Shown: positions 25,441 through 33,433, counted from the stretch's first letter. The stretch is 64,000 nt of DNA from CALMEC01 sp963706315 (GCA_963706315.1 CAVPMA010000015.1:62001-126000), one strand, 5' to 3'. Translations and numbers: made by a program. The notes: generated by a model from the sequence alone, not told the origin.

Positions 25441-25447
25441 CCCAAAC
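25422..25447 (-). promoter_or_regulatory. SigB/SigF-type promoter of the sigma factor gene
   Basis: On the minus strand, GTTT (25447-25444), 16 nt, GGGTAC (25427-25422). This fits the SigF/SigB consensus GTTT-N14-16-GGGTAT except for the last base, and lies ~57 nt before the ATG, suggesting autoregulation. Confidence 0.55.
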
Positions 25448-25530
25448 CCCGGCCGGTCCGCCGGGACCATCGCTGCGCCGGTCGGCCGGTGGAGTGGATT
25501 CATCCCCCGCGGTCCCGCTGGTGGGTTGCG

Positions 25531-25893
25531 TCACACGCTGCGCGCGCGGGGCGTGCCGTCGTCGTCGACCTCGCGCTCGATCCTGCCGTCCTCGCGCTCG
25601 GCCACCACCAGCGCGGCGATGATGCCCGCCCCGAGGCCCGCGGCGCCACCGAGCCCGAGGGCCACTCCCGTGCCGCCCGACGCGAGCAGCACGATCGCGA
25701 ACACCATGATGGCGACCGCGAGCGCAACGCCGATGGCCATCGCGGACATCCTGGAGCCGACTCGGCGGCGGGAGCTCGGGTCTGCGGCGACCCGCGTCGA
25801 CTGAGGCGCACCGCCGATCACACGCTCGACGGTCTCGTCGCGCGTCTCCGTGGGTGGGTGGCCGTTCACGGGTGGGTCCAGTTGCCGTTCCAT
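25531..25893 (-). CDS. Hypothetical two-helix membrane protein
   Basis: A 120-residue protein, ATG 25893 with GGAGA upstream. Residues 1-45 are hydrophilic; two membrane segments follow (MAIGVALAVAIMVFAIVLLA and a Gly-rich GVALGLGGAAGLGAGIIAAL), then a charged tail of ~20 residues. I do not recognise a family. A GTGT-N15-GGGTAA site 35 nt upstream suggests control by the neighbouring sigma factor. Confidence 0.65.
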   Translation of the reverse strand: MERQLDPPVNGHPPTETRDETVERVIGGAPQSTRVAADPSSRRRVGSRMSAMAIGVALAVAIMVFAIVLLASGGTGVALGLGGAAGLGAGIIAALVVAEREDGRIEREVDDDGTPRARSV

Positions 25894-25927
25894 GGGGCTC
25901 TCCGTTCGCTCTGATGCATCCGGTCCC

Positions 25928-25952
25928 TTACCCGCTCTCGCGGAGCTCACAC
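25928..25952 (-). promoter_or_regulatory. Candidate SigB/SigF-type promoter
   Basis: Minus strand: GTGT (25952-25949), 15 nt, GGGTAA (25933-25928); one mismatch in the -35 core. It would drive the two-helix membrane protein at 25893, 35 nt downstream. Confidence 0.45.
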
Positions 25953-25972
25953 CTGGAGTCGCGCATCGCGAT

Positions 25973-25998
25973 GTTTGAGGGGCTCGAGCGGCGGGCAA
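25973..25998 (+). promoter_or_regulatory. Candidate SigB/SigF-type promoter
   Basis: Plus strand: GTTT (25973-25976), 16 nt, GGGCAA (25993-25998); one mismatch in the -10. It lies 33 nt before the 17-residue peptide gene and diverges from the promoter at 25928-25952. Confidence 0.4.
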
Positions 25999-26030
25999 AC
26001 CCCCTTGCCGGAACGACGCAAGGAGCTCGC

Positions 26031-26084
26031 ATGTACATCGGACTCGGAACCGCGATCATCATCCTGCTGATCATCTTTCTCTGA
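26031..26084 (+). CDS. 17-residue hydrophobic microprotein
   Basis: ATG 26031 follows AAGGAG at a 6-nt spacing, a stronger Shine-Dalgarno site than most genes here. The peptide is MYIGLGTAIIILLIIFL, a single short membrane helix with no charged residue. Short one-helix peptides of this kind recur in actinobacterial genomes and usually lack annotation. The strong ribosome binding site, the promoter-like site upstream and the position inside the sigma/anti-sigma cluster support expression. Possible roles include modulating a membrane partner; this is inference. Confidence 0.6.
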   Translation: MYIGLGTAIIILLIIFL

Positions 26085-26260
26085 GCGCGCCCGTTGAGAC
26101 CGGCGCCGCCGCCGATGGGCGCCGCGAGACGTGGCAGACTCTCGCCAGTCCGCCGCGCCTCGTGGCGTAGCCCCGTCGACCCTCCGATGCCAGGTTCGGA
26201 CATGAGCCATCGACGTCAACCACATGCACTTGTCGGCCGGCCCCCGCTCGGCGGGAGCTG

Positions 26261-26689
26261 ATGCCCGCCGGAGCCGCTGATCTGGAGGTCACGCTGCCGG
26301 CGGTTCCGGAGAGCGTCACCGTGGCCCGCCAGGCCATCAGCGGACTGGCGGATGCGCTGGCGTGGGACGCCGCGTTCGTGGCCGACCTGAAGATTGCGGT
26401 CAGCGAGGCGTGCTCCAACGTCGTCGCCCACGCCTACCCCGACGATGGCGACAACGGTCCCATCCTCCTGCGCGCATGGGTAGACGGCACGACGTTGACG
26501 GTCAGCGTCGCCGACGAGGGTCGTGGCATCACCCCGAAGATCAGCAAGGGCGCCGGTCTCGGACTCGGACTCCCGCTGATGGCCGCACTGAGCGACGAGG
26601 TGCAGGTCAAGAGCGGCACGAACGGCGCCACGGAGGTCACCATGACGTTCTCGCTCCCGGTCGAGGCGCCGGCCCCGCCCGCCGCCTAG
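26261..26689 (+). CDS. RsbW-like anti-sigma factor serine kinase
   Basis: A 142-residue GHKL-type ATPase. ATG 26261 is preceded by GGGAGCTG. The N box is EACSNVVAHAY (~47-57), G1 is VADEGRGI (~85-92) and G2 is GLGLGLPLM (~99-107), so the ATP site is complete. RsbW/SpoIIAB proteins bind the sigma factor and phosphorylate STAS antagonists. The sigma gene is 0.9 kb away and a STAS gene follows 52 nt downstream, fitting a classical partner switch. Confidence 0.85.
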   Translation: MPAGAADLEVTLPAVPESVTVARQAISGLADALAWDAAFVADLKIAVSEACSNVVAHAYPDDGDNGPILLRAWVDGTTLTVSVADEGRGITPKISKGAGLGLGLPLMAALSDEVQVKSGTNGATEVTMTFSLPVEAPAPPAA

Positions 26690-26707
26690 CGCTCGGACCT
26701 GCGCCTG

Positions 26708-26732
26708 GTTTCGCGTACCGCTCAGCGGGTAG
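26708..26732 (+). promoter_or_regulatory. SigB/SigF-type promoter before a STAS gene
   Basis: Plus strand: GTTT (26708-26711), 15 nt, GGGTAG (26727-26732). This is a near-ideal SigF-type site placed in the 52-nt gap between the RsbW-like gene and the STAS gene, leaving a very short leader. Confidence 0.55.
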
Positions 26733-26741
26733 GTGACCTGG

Positions 26742-27104
26742 GTGAGCCTCGTGATCACGCAGGAGCGCGTGGACGACGTACCGGTGCTCGCGCTCACCGG
26801 CGAGCTCGACATCTACACCGTCGAGGCGTTCCGTCGCGCGGCCGAGCCCGTACGCGAGGACGGCGCCGTGATCGTCGACATGGGCAAGGTGGAGCTCGTG
26901 GACTCGTCGGGCCTGGGCGCGCTGGTCGCCCTCTGCCAGACCGCCGCCGGAAAGCGGACCATCGTGCTTGTGTGCCCCGGCCCGGCCATCCCGAGGCTGC
27001 TCGAGCTCACCCGCCTCGACGAGCACTTCGTCTCCGTCGACGATCGTGGTGCCGCCATCGCGGCGCTTCGGGAGCACGGCGATCGTGCACAGGCGCCCGG
27101 CTGA
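26742..27104 (+). CDS. STAS-domain anti-sigma factor antagonist
   Basis: A 120-residue RsbV/SpoIIAA-type protein. GTG 26742 is favoured by AGGTGA 5 nt upstream; GTG 26733 is possible. The pattern is VPVLALTGELDIYTVEAFRRA (~14-34), VIVDMGKVELVDSSGLGALVAL (~43-64) with the phosphorylatable Ser in DSSG, and a final EHFVSVDDRGAAIAAL. Unphosphorylated, it would bind the RsbW-like kinase encoded just upstream and free the sigma factor. Confidence 0.88.
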   Translation: MSLVITQERVDDVPVLALTGELDIYTVEAFRRAAEPVREDGAVIVDMGKVELVDSSGLGALVALCQTAAGKRTIVLVCPGPAIPRLLELTRLDEHFVSVDDRGAAIAALREHGDRAQAPG

Positions 27105-27110
27105 GCTCGC

Positions 27111-27467
27111 TCAGCTGCGGAGCTGAGCCAGCGTCTCCGGTTCGACGTCGTCGATCTCCGCGAACCGGGACCGCAGGTCGACGAGGTCGAGCAGGCGGGT
27201 GACCGCCGCGGAAGGGTGAAGCAGCCCCGTCGGGCGTCCGCGGTCGCCGGCCCGGTCGGACACCTCGAGCAGCGCGCGCATCCCGCTCGAATCGAGGAAG
27301 GAGACGTTGCTCAGATCGAGCACCAGCGGCTCGCGGCCGGCGGGGAGCCCCGCCGCGGCGGCGACAAGGTGGTCCGCGGTCGCCATGTCGAGCTCGCCGT
27401 CCACCGTGACCACAGTGGCTCCCTCGATCGAGGTGACGTCGATCTTGATCCCGGACGCTCCGCTCAT
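27111..27467 (-). CDS. STAS-domain anti-sigma factor antagonist
   Basis: A 118-residue STAS protein from ATG 27467: VTSIEGATVVTVDGELDMAT (~10-29), LVLDLSNVSFLDSSGMRALLEV (~46-67) with the phospho-acceptor Ser, ending VDLRSRFAEIDDVEPETLAQL. Its ATG overlaps the stop of the ANTAR regulator (ATGA), so these are coupled. It is convergent with the preceding STAS gene, 6 nt apart, and a small hairpin (27109-27128) covers both ends. Confidence 0.85.
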   Translation of the reverse strand: MSGASGIKIDVTSIEGATVVTVDGELDMATADHLVAAAAGLPAGREPLVLDLSNVSFLDSSGMRALLEVSDRAGDRGRPTGLLHPSAAVTRLLDLVDLRSRFAEIDDVEPETLAQLRS

Positions 27468-27945
27468 GACGTCGCCGCAGCCGACTCCGCCGTGGGCGTC
27501 GACTGCAGGACCGCGTCGGCGATGACCGCCATCCGCACGCGGTTGCGGCGCGCCTCGTCGCGGAGCATCTCGAACGCCTCGCGCTCGTCGACGCCGTGGC
27601 GCTCGATCAGCACGCCCTTCGCCCGCTCGATGAGCGCACGACGGACGAACGCGCCGCGGATGCCGCGCATCTCCTCGTACCGGGGGAAGCCGATCTCGAT
27701 CGCGCTCTCTGGAGCTCGGCGGCGTCGGCGTCGGTGACATGGCCGAAGATGCCGAGCCGCGCCGCCTCGGCCACGAACACGGGATCGACCTCCCGCGTGG
27801 CCGCCGCCGCCCGGTCGATGCTCACGAGGCGGGCGATGACCTCGTGCCCGGCCGCCGTGATGATCTCGGAGACCGCGTCGAGCCGGTCCTGACGCTCGTT
27901 GGCGATCAGGACGCGAAGCTGTTCCGTGGTGGGCGGGTCGGCCAC
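27464..27945 (-). pseudogene. ANTAR-domain response regulator, damaged
   Basis: The first frame (from 27945) reads LRVLIANERQDRLDAVSEII, a receiver-domain start, but jumps from REVDP directly to VFVAEAARLGIFGHVTDADA, so ~50 residues of the receiver including the usual phosphorylation region are missing. Near 27705 the frame shifts by two bases (an AG repeat), and the second frame continues AIEIGFPRYEEMRGIRGAFV and then RRALIERAKGVLIERHGVDE, a clear ANTAR RNA-binding helix set. ANTAR regulators act as antiterminators. With the shift the protein is split; the ANTAR part alone could still be made from an internal start. Confidence 0.7.
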
Positions 27946-28044
27946 GGCGTCATTCTTCCACCCCGGCGATCTCGTGTGGCCGGTGTCTGACGTCCCGGCC
28001 CCGGTGGAACACGGGCACTTGACGGGGGAGCGAGCCCCCAGGCG

Positions 28045-28401
28045 CTACTCGACCGGGCCGGAGCGACGCGCGTGCAGCCCGGCCGCGGCTCTCGCCCGGG
28101 TGTCGTAGGTCGGGAACCCGAGCTCGACCATCGTGAGCAGACGGGCCGCCGCGCAGTCGGGCGGCGCGACCAGGTGCGCGGTGATCCCCGCCTGGCGCAG
28201 ACCGTCCAGCATCGCGATCGCCGCTGAGTCGAGATACTCGATGCCGCTCAGGTCGAGCAGCACCTCGAGCGAGGGCGGCACGCTCAGGCGGATCGCCTCG
28301 CCGATCTCCCCGACGTTGGACAGGTCCACCTCACCCCGCACGGCGACGACGGTGAGATCACGCTCGGCTTCGGAGACGACCTCGGCCAGCGGGGCGCTCA
28401 C
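28045..28401 (-). CDS. STAS-domain protein (divergent phosphosite)
   Basis: A 118-residue protein from GTG 28401, overlapping the phosphatase stop by 4 nt. The STAS pattern is LTVVAVRGEVDLSNVGEIGE (~17-36), VLLDLSGIEYLDSAAIAMLDGL (~47-68) and a final LLTMVELGFPTYDTRARA. The acceptor Ser is kept but the usual DSSG is DSAA. Coupling to the SpoIIE-type phosphatase upstream suggests it is the substrate that phosphatase recharges. Confidence 0.82.
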   Translation of the reverse strand: MSAPLAEVVSEAERDLTVVAVRGEVDLSNVGEIGEAIRLSVPPSLEVLLDLSGIEYLDSAAIAMLDGLRQAGITAHLVAPPDCAAARLLTMVELGFPTYDTRARAAAGLHARRSGPVE

Positions 28402-29483
28402 GACGGCGCTCCACGCCCGGCCGGGACAGTCATTCGGATCGTCACCGTGGTACCTCCGCCATCCGTCGTCGTCGCGACATCGTGTGCGAGGCGCCGCATG
28501 ATCCAGATGCCGCGCCCCCGGCGGCCGGGCGCCGCGGGAGAGCGCCAGCGACCGAAGTCGCGAACGACGATACACAGTCCCGCGTCGTCGTCCCGCGTGA
28601 GCTCCACCTCGATCTCCCCGTTCTCGCCGTCGAGGTAGGCATGCTCGACGGCGTTGGCGGCCGCCTCCCCGAGCGCGAGCACGGCATCCTCGGTCACGGC
28701 GGGGTCGACGCCGGTCGACGTCAGCCAGTCGCGGGCCTCGTGCCTGAGCCGGGCGAGCTCGCCGGGTTTCGCCGGAATCCGCCGGACGAGCCGGCGCCCG
28801 ACGTGCTGCAACGACGCCACGAGCAGCGCGACGTCGTCTCGCTTTCGGGCGTCGCCCAGCATCCCGGCCAGCATCCCGTCGGCCAGCGCGTCAGGAGACC
28901 CGTTCCGATGGGCGACCGCCTCGGTCCGCAACCGGCCGAGCGAGACGTCGAGCAGCTCGCCGCGCCGCTCGAAGAGCCCGTCCGAGTACAGCACCACGGT
29001 CGAGCCGGCCTCGAGCGTGGTGCTGGCCTCGACGCGGTCGGTGGCGCCGGAGACGCCAAGCGGGCCGGACCGTCCATCCCAGAGGAACGTGCCCGCGCCG
29101 TCAGGGCTGAGCAGCAGCGGCGGCGGATGCCCGGCCACGCAGTAGCGAAGGATGCCGGTGACCGGGTCCAGGATCGCGTACGCGACCGTCGCGAGCCGGG
29201 CGCCCTCGGTGTCGAGCGCGAACGCCTCGAGACGTCGAAGCACCTCCGCGGGATCGGGCTCGCCCGCTGCGAGCGCGCGAAGGGCGCTTCGCAGCTGCCC
29301 CATCGCCGCCGCCGCGGTGAGGCCGTGGCCGACGACGTCACCGACGACCAGCCCCACCTGACCATCCGGGAGCGCGAACGCGTCGTGCCAGTCACCGCCG
29401 ACCTGAAGCTCCCGCTCGGCCGGGAGGTACCGCGCCGTCACGCCGACCTGGTCGCCGAACGACGTCGCGCGAACGCCGAGCAT
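28398..29483 (-). CDS. SpoIIE-type phosphatase fused to an RsbW-like ATPase (3' part of a larger sensor gene)
   Basis: This uninterrupted 361-codon ORF holds two modules. The PP2C/SpoIIE phosphatase has GGDWHDAFALPDGQVGLVVGDVVGHG (~29-54), VVLYSDGLFERRGE and a final DDVALLV metal-ligand Asp pair. The GHKL ATPase follows from ~235: N box LALGEAAANAVEHAY, G1 VRDFGRW, G2 GRGIWIMRR. So phosphatase and kinase activities on STAS proteins are in one chain. Upstream sequence in shifted frames (29484-31419) encodes Cache and GAF sensory domains that originally formed its N-terminus, so this ORF is likely the intact end of a broken gene rather than a complete gene. Confidence 0.75.
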   Translation of the reverse strand: MLGVRATSFGDQVGVTARYLPAERELQVGGDWHDAFALPDGQVGLVVGDVVGHGLTAAAAMGQLRSALRALAAGEPDPAEVLRRLEAFALDTEGARLATVAYAILDPVTGILRYCVAGHPPPLLLSPDGAGTFLWDGRSGPLGVSGATDRVEASTTLEAGSTVVLYSDGLFERRGELLDVSLGRLRTEAVAHRNGSPDALADGMLAGMLGDARKRDDVALLVASLQHVGRRLVRRIPAKPGELARLRHEARDWLTSTGVDPAVTEDAVLALGEAAANAVEHAYLDGENGEIEVELTRDDDAGLCIVVRDFGRWRSPAAPGRRGRGIWIMRRLAHDVATTTDGGGTTVTIRMTVPAGRGAPS

Positions 29484-31419
29484 GCTCTGCTGGAGCTGGA
29501 ACGCGATGCCGTGCTCGAGCTCGTACAGCCGGGCGCGCTCGATCGATACGCTCGCTCGCCCCGCGATCTCCGACGCGAGGGCGAGGTCGTCCTCGTCGAA
29601 GGTCCGCTCCGGACGCGCCCCGCGCGAGCATCAGCCCGGCGACGATCCGGTTGCCCGAGAGCAGCGGAACGCGGATGACCGACCGGAAGGCGTCCTCCGG
29701 CTGGTCGCCGCCCAGATCCGCTCCGACGACGTCGGCGAACGTCAGCGCGACGTCGCCGACGACGAGTTGCGGCCGACCGTCGACGAGCAGCCGGTGGACG
29801 TCGCTCGGCGCGCTCCGCGGCGCGCGATGTCCCTCCCAGCGCCGCCCGGCAGCGGACTCGGCGTCGCCGTAGGCGATCGCGACGATCTCGAGCACGGCGG
29901 GATCGTCGACCACCCGCACGACCGCCGCGACGTCGGCGAACTCGGGAACGAGGAGGCTCGTGAGCCGACGGGTGCGCTCCTCGGCGCCATCGGTCACGTC
30001 GAGCTCGGTGCCCACTTTCGCGAGCAGATCGGCACGCGCCCGCGCCGCGTGCTCGCGGGCGATCAGCCGCGCCCGCGCGAAGGCCTGCGCCGCGTCGTCG
30101 GCCAGACCGCCGAGCAGCGCCCGATCATCGGCGTCGACCTCCCTTCGACTGTCGAAGCCCATCAGCAGCACGGTCGCGGCACCGTCGACGTCGATCCGCA
30201 GCAGCGTCGCTTCGACTGGCTCGCTCCGCGCCGTTCGCGGCGCCGCGGACGGCGGCTGGTCACCGCAATGGCAGAGCGATCGCCGCCCGGAAGGGCGAGC
30301 GTCTCGAGGCCAACGGGCGGGTCTCCGGCGGTTGCGATCACGGATGAGCCTTCGGTCGATCGGGCCAGGGTCGCAGCCCACCTCGCACCGAGTTCGTCCC
30401 TAGCCGCAGTCGCCACGACAGCGCCGATCGATTCGGCGTCGACGGCGGCGAGAAGGGCCGCGGCCGTCTCGCGAAGACGGTCGGCCGTCCGCCGGCGGCG
30501 TTCCTCGTCCGCCTGGTAGCCGCGATCCACCGAGTGACGACGACGAGGGCGGCCATCACGACGAGCACCGCCGCCAGCATGGCGATCAGCTCGTTGCGAC
30601 GGGCATCGGCCGCACTGGCGAACGCTCGGGCCCGCGGCTCGGCGAGTGCGACGAGCCAGTCCGCAGTCGGAGCCGTCGAGTACCCGATGATCCGGTCGGG
30701 CTGGCCCGTGAGCCCAACGACTCCCTCGACGAGGCCGGACCGCGTCTCGCGCATCTGCCTGGTACGGACTGTCCGGGCTGACCGGCGTCGGCCCGGTCGA
30801 TGCCGGCTTGACCGGTCAGGAGGTTTCCGTCTCGATCGACCAGCCGGACATCGGTGCCGGCGAACTCGAGACTCGGCGCCAGCAGGTCCAGATCGGCGAG
30901 CCTGGTGCCACCGGTCAGGACGCCGTTGACGTCGCCGGCCGCGTCGAGCGTGGGCACCGCGAAGACGATGACGGCCGCCGATCGGATGCGACCGACGATC
31001 GCCTCGCTGACGTATGGCCGGCCGGTGGCCAGCACCTCCCGGAAGTACGACCGGTCGCCGAGGTCGACCGTCGGGCGGCTCGGGGCACGCCGCCGCGACC
31101 CGTACGGTCGATCCAGCCCATCGCCTGGCTGAAGCCTCGGCTTTCCGCGTCGATCTGACCGAGCGTCGTCGACATGTCCGGCCACGTCGCCCTGCCGGAA
31201 CGGCTGCAGACCGGCGATCGTCTGGAGGATGTCGAGCTTCCCGGTGACGTATCGCTCCGTCGTGGCCGCGGTCGACGTCGCCAGGGAACGGATCCGCGTA
31301 CGGATCTGGTCCTTCTCGGTCGCCGCGCTTCGCAGCGAGACGAAGACCCCGAGCCCGCACAGCAGCGCCACCACGAGGAGGCCGACCAGCAGGAGTCGCC
31401 GGCTGATGCGTGGCATCAT
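29484..31419 (-). pseudogene. Cache-GAF sensory half of the SpoIIE phosphatase gene, multiply frameshifted
   Basis: From ATG 31419 the ORF starts with a membrane helix (RRLLLVGLLVVALLCGLGVF) and a dCache-like sensor (YVTGKLDILQTIAGLQPFRQ, VDLGDRSYFREVLATGRPYV). Continuity of the protein requires frame changes near 31180, 31085, 30770 and 30540, where the second helix (LIAMLAAVLVVMAALVVVTR) joins DRGYQADEERRRRTADRLRE, then near 30265 in the first GAF-like domain, and near 29620 in a second GAF (RSVIRVPLLSGNRIVAGLML), which leads into the phosphatase. Each frame keeps sensible codon use, so the shifts are recent or artefactual. Confidence 0.7.
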
Positions 31420-31498
31420 CGGTCGAGCCTACCGCCGGTCGAATGGAATGGCCGCTCCACCAGGGCCCCTTCCGAACGCTCGGCCGGTCCACCAGTGC

Positions 31499-31522
31499 GT
31501 TTCGGCCGGCCCCTGCGGGTAA
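31499..31522 (+). promoter_or_regulatory. SigB/SigF-type promoter before the second RsbW-like gene
   Basis: Plus strand: GTTT (31499-31502), 14 nt, GGGTAA (31517-31522). This is a full match to the SigB core elements, in the 245-bp divergent gap between the sensor phosphatase and the RsbW-like gene, with a ~135-nt leader. Confidence 0.55.
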
Positions 31523-31663
31523 CACGCTTCACAGGCGAACGATTCGACGGCGCGGCTCGGTACCGTGTGACGGGTTCGTCGCGTTTCGCCGTACGCCCCG
31601 AACCCCGAGTGAGGACGCACCTTGCATCGATCCGCCCGAGATGCTCCATGTCGCGAGACCGTC

Positions 31664-32068
31664 ATGGAGTTGACGCTGCCGGCGCGGCCGGAGAGTGTGA
31701 CGCTTGCGCGACAGGCGCTCGAACGGCGTCGCCGACGCGGAGCGGTGGAGCCCGAAGCTGCTCGGCGACATCACGGTCGCGACCGGTGAGGGCTGCGCCA
31801 ACACCGTCACGCATGCGTACCCGTCGGGGCTCACGGGCCCGGTCTCGATGCGCGTGGAGCAGTCGGACCGGGACGTCGTAGTGGTGGTGGCCGACCGGGG
31901 CACGGGCATCGTTCCGTCGGCTCGCCTGCACCGCGCCGGATTGGGACTCGGCCTGCCCCTCATGAGCGCCCTGTGCAACGAGCTTCGCGTGCGCACCGTG
32001 GCCGACACGTCGACCGAGGTCCACATGACGTTCGCGATCACCTCGACGGCGACTGGGGGAGCCGATGA
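31664..32068 (+). pseudogene. Second RsbW-like anti-sigma kinase, frameshifted
   Basis: ATG 31664 gives MELTLPARPESVTLARQAL, closely similar to the other RsbW-like protein of this cluster. One extra G near 31714 shifts the frame; the next frame reads NGVADAERWSPKLLGDITVA, N box EGCANTVTHAY, G1 VADRGTGI and G2 GLGLGLPLM. That frame then runs past the expected end; a change in the GGGGG run at 32055-32059 would restore the TGA at 32066-32068 overlapping the next ATG. All ATP-site motifs lie in one frame, so a shortened product could be active only if an internal start is used. Confidence 0.7.
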
Positions 32069-32436
32069 GCGACGGGGACGTGATCGTGCGTGTCGCCGCC
32101 GGACGGGTGGGAGACGCGGTGCTGCGCCGGATAATCGGCGCGATCGGCGCCCAGGCGGATCTGTCGATCGAGCGCATCCAGGACGCCACGCTGATCGTCG
32201 ACGCGATCCTCGGCGGCATCGCCGCCGATCCGATCTCCGCGATTCTCTGCCGGCGCGAGCAGGGGCTCGAGATCGCCATCGGCCCCCTCGCCGACGGCGA
32301 GGGCGAGCGGATGCTGGACGACGAGGCCTCGCCCGAGACCGGATCGATCGTCGGCGCGCTGGCGGACCGGGCGTGGATCGATCGCGACCGCGACTCGGGC
32401 GTCTACATGTGCGTGTCTGTCGGTCGCGTCGTCTGA
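32065..32436 (+). CDS. Degenerate RsbW-fold partner protein (hypothetical)
   Basis: A 123-residue soluble protein, ATG 32065 with GGGGGAG just upstream, overlapping the RsbW-like gene by 4 nt. Its layout (IVRVAAGRVGDAVLRRIIGA, DATLIVDAILGGIAADPIS, LEIAIGPLADGEGERMLDDE, then a final strand VYMCVSVGRVV) resembles a GHKL ATPase, but the N-box Asn, the G1 DxG and the G2 glycines are not visible. I infer an inactive relative acting as a partner of the kinase encoded just before it. A wholly different fold is possible. Confidence 0.5.
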   Translation: MSDGDVIVRVAAGRVGDAVLRRIIGAIGAQADLSIERIQDATLIVDAILGGIAADPISAILCRREQGLEIAIGPLADGEGERMLDDEASPETGSIVGALADRAWIDRDRDSGVYMCVSVGRVV

Positions 32437-32473
32437 CCCCCTCCGCACCCCGGCCCACCCGGCCGGGGCGAGC

Positions 32474-32863
32474 TCACCGTGAACGTCGCGTGAGCTCGCC
32501 GAGCGCGTCCCCATCGAGGCGCTCGAGCTCGTGGAAGCGCGCGCGCAACTCGACGAGGTCGAGCAGGCGGGTCACCGCCCCCGCGGGTTGCAGCAGGGCG
32601 AGTCGGCGACGCTTCGCCTCGACGAGCCGCTCGACCTCGAGCAACGCGCTGACCCCGCTCGAATCGACGAACTCGACGTCACGCAGGTCGAGCACCACCG
32701 GGCCGGGCTCGTCGGTGAGCCGTTCGACCGCACGGGCAAGCCTCGGTGCGCTCGCGAGATCCAGGTCGCCCGCGAGGATGAGTACCGTCCCGCCGTCCAC
32801 CTGGCGGACGGCGAGATGGAACTCAACGTCGCGGCTGTCACCGAGGCGTGCCTCAGTGTTCAA
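32474..32863 (-). CDS. STAS-domain anti-sigma factor antagonist
   Basis: A 129-residue STAS protein. The TTG start at 32863 overlaps the stop of the upstream gene (TTGA), and no ATG or GTG gives a better start. The pattern is VEFHLAVRQVDGGTVLILAG (~13-32), DLDLASAPRLARAVERL, VVLDLRDVEFVDSSGVSALLEV (~61-82) with the phospho-acceptor Ser, then AGAVTRLLDLVELRARFHEL. This is the fourth STAS protein in 6 kb. Confidence 0.82.
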   Translation of the reverse strand: MNTEARLGDSRDVEFHLAVRQVDGGTVLILAGDLDLASAPRLARAVERLTDEPGPVVLDLRDVEFVDSSGVSALLEVERLVEAKRRRLALLQPAGAVTRLLDLVELRARFHELERLDGDALGELTRRSR

Positions 32864-33346
32864 TGCTCCGCCAGGCCACGACCCGCCGGCGCGGCGGTCG
32901 CACGGCCGACGATGTCGGCGTCGGTCATGGCGTGGTTCCCACAGCCGTTGGCGCTGTCCGTGGTCGACCGGCCGACGCAAGAGCGATTCCGGATCCCGAT
33001 GAACGCGAGCGGCGCCGGCCATCGCGACGACCCAGACGAACCGGCGCCGGCTGCGACGCTTGGTGGTGGCGACGCCTTCGTCGAACGCACGGGCCGCGGA
33101 GCGCACCATCGCGGCGAGCTCGGCCTGCAAGTTCTCGTCGCGCGCAACGCGGGCGGCGACGTCCTTGGGTTCGGATCCGCGGACCTCGCGGTACACGCGC
33201 CGGCCGGATCCGTAGGTGTCGTCAAGCGCGCTGCGGACGTAGCGGTCCCGGAGCGCGTTGCGGACGACCGGTGTCATGGTCTTCACAGTGAGTCCCAGCA
33301 TGGCAAGTCGGCGCGCACTCTGGTCGAACAGCTTCGGACCTCTCAT
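32860..33346 (-). pseudogene. Single-helix membrane protein of the stress cluster, frameshifted
   Basis: ATG 33346 has GGAGGT immediately upstream. The first ~110 residues are a hydrophilic helical region (QSARRLAMLGLTVKTMTPVV, RDRYVRSALDDTYGSGRRVY, ENLQAELAAMVRSAARAFDE) leading to a membrane segment FVWVVAMAGAA. There the frame changes near 33030; the second frame completes the helix (AFIGIRNR) and ends at a TGA overlapping the STAS TTG. The family is unknown to me. A GTTT-N15-GGGAAT site upstream suggests control by the sigma factor. Confidence 0.6.
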
Positions 33347-33408
33347 CTCACCTCCGTCGTCGTGGGCGGGCAGCCGCGCCGTCACGCGCGCCCGCGTCAA
33401 CGCAATTC

Positions 33409-33433
33409 ATTCCCGATCGGCGCCGATCGAAAC
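33409..33433 (-). promoter_or_regulatory. Candidate SigB/SigF-type promoter
   Basis: Minus strand: GTTT (33433-33430), 15 nt, GGGAAT (33414-33409), 62 nt before the membrane protein start at 33346. The spacer is itself palindromic (GATCGGCGCCGATC). Confidence 0.4.
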
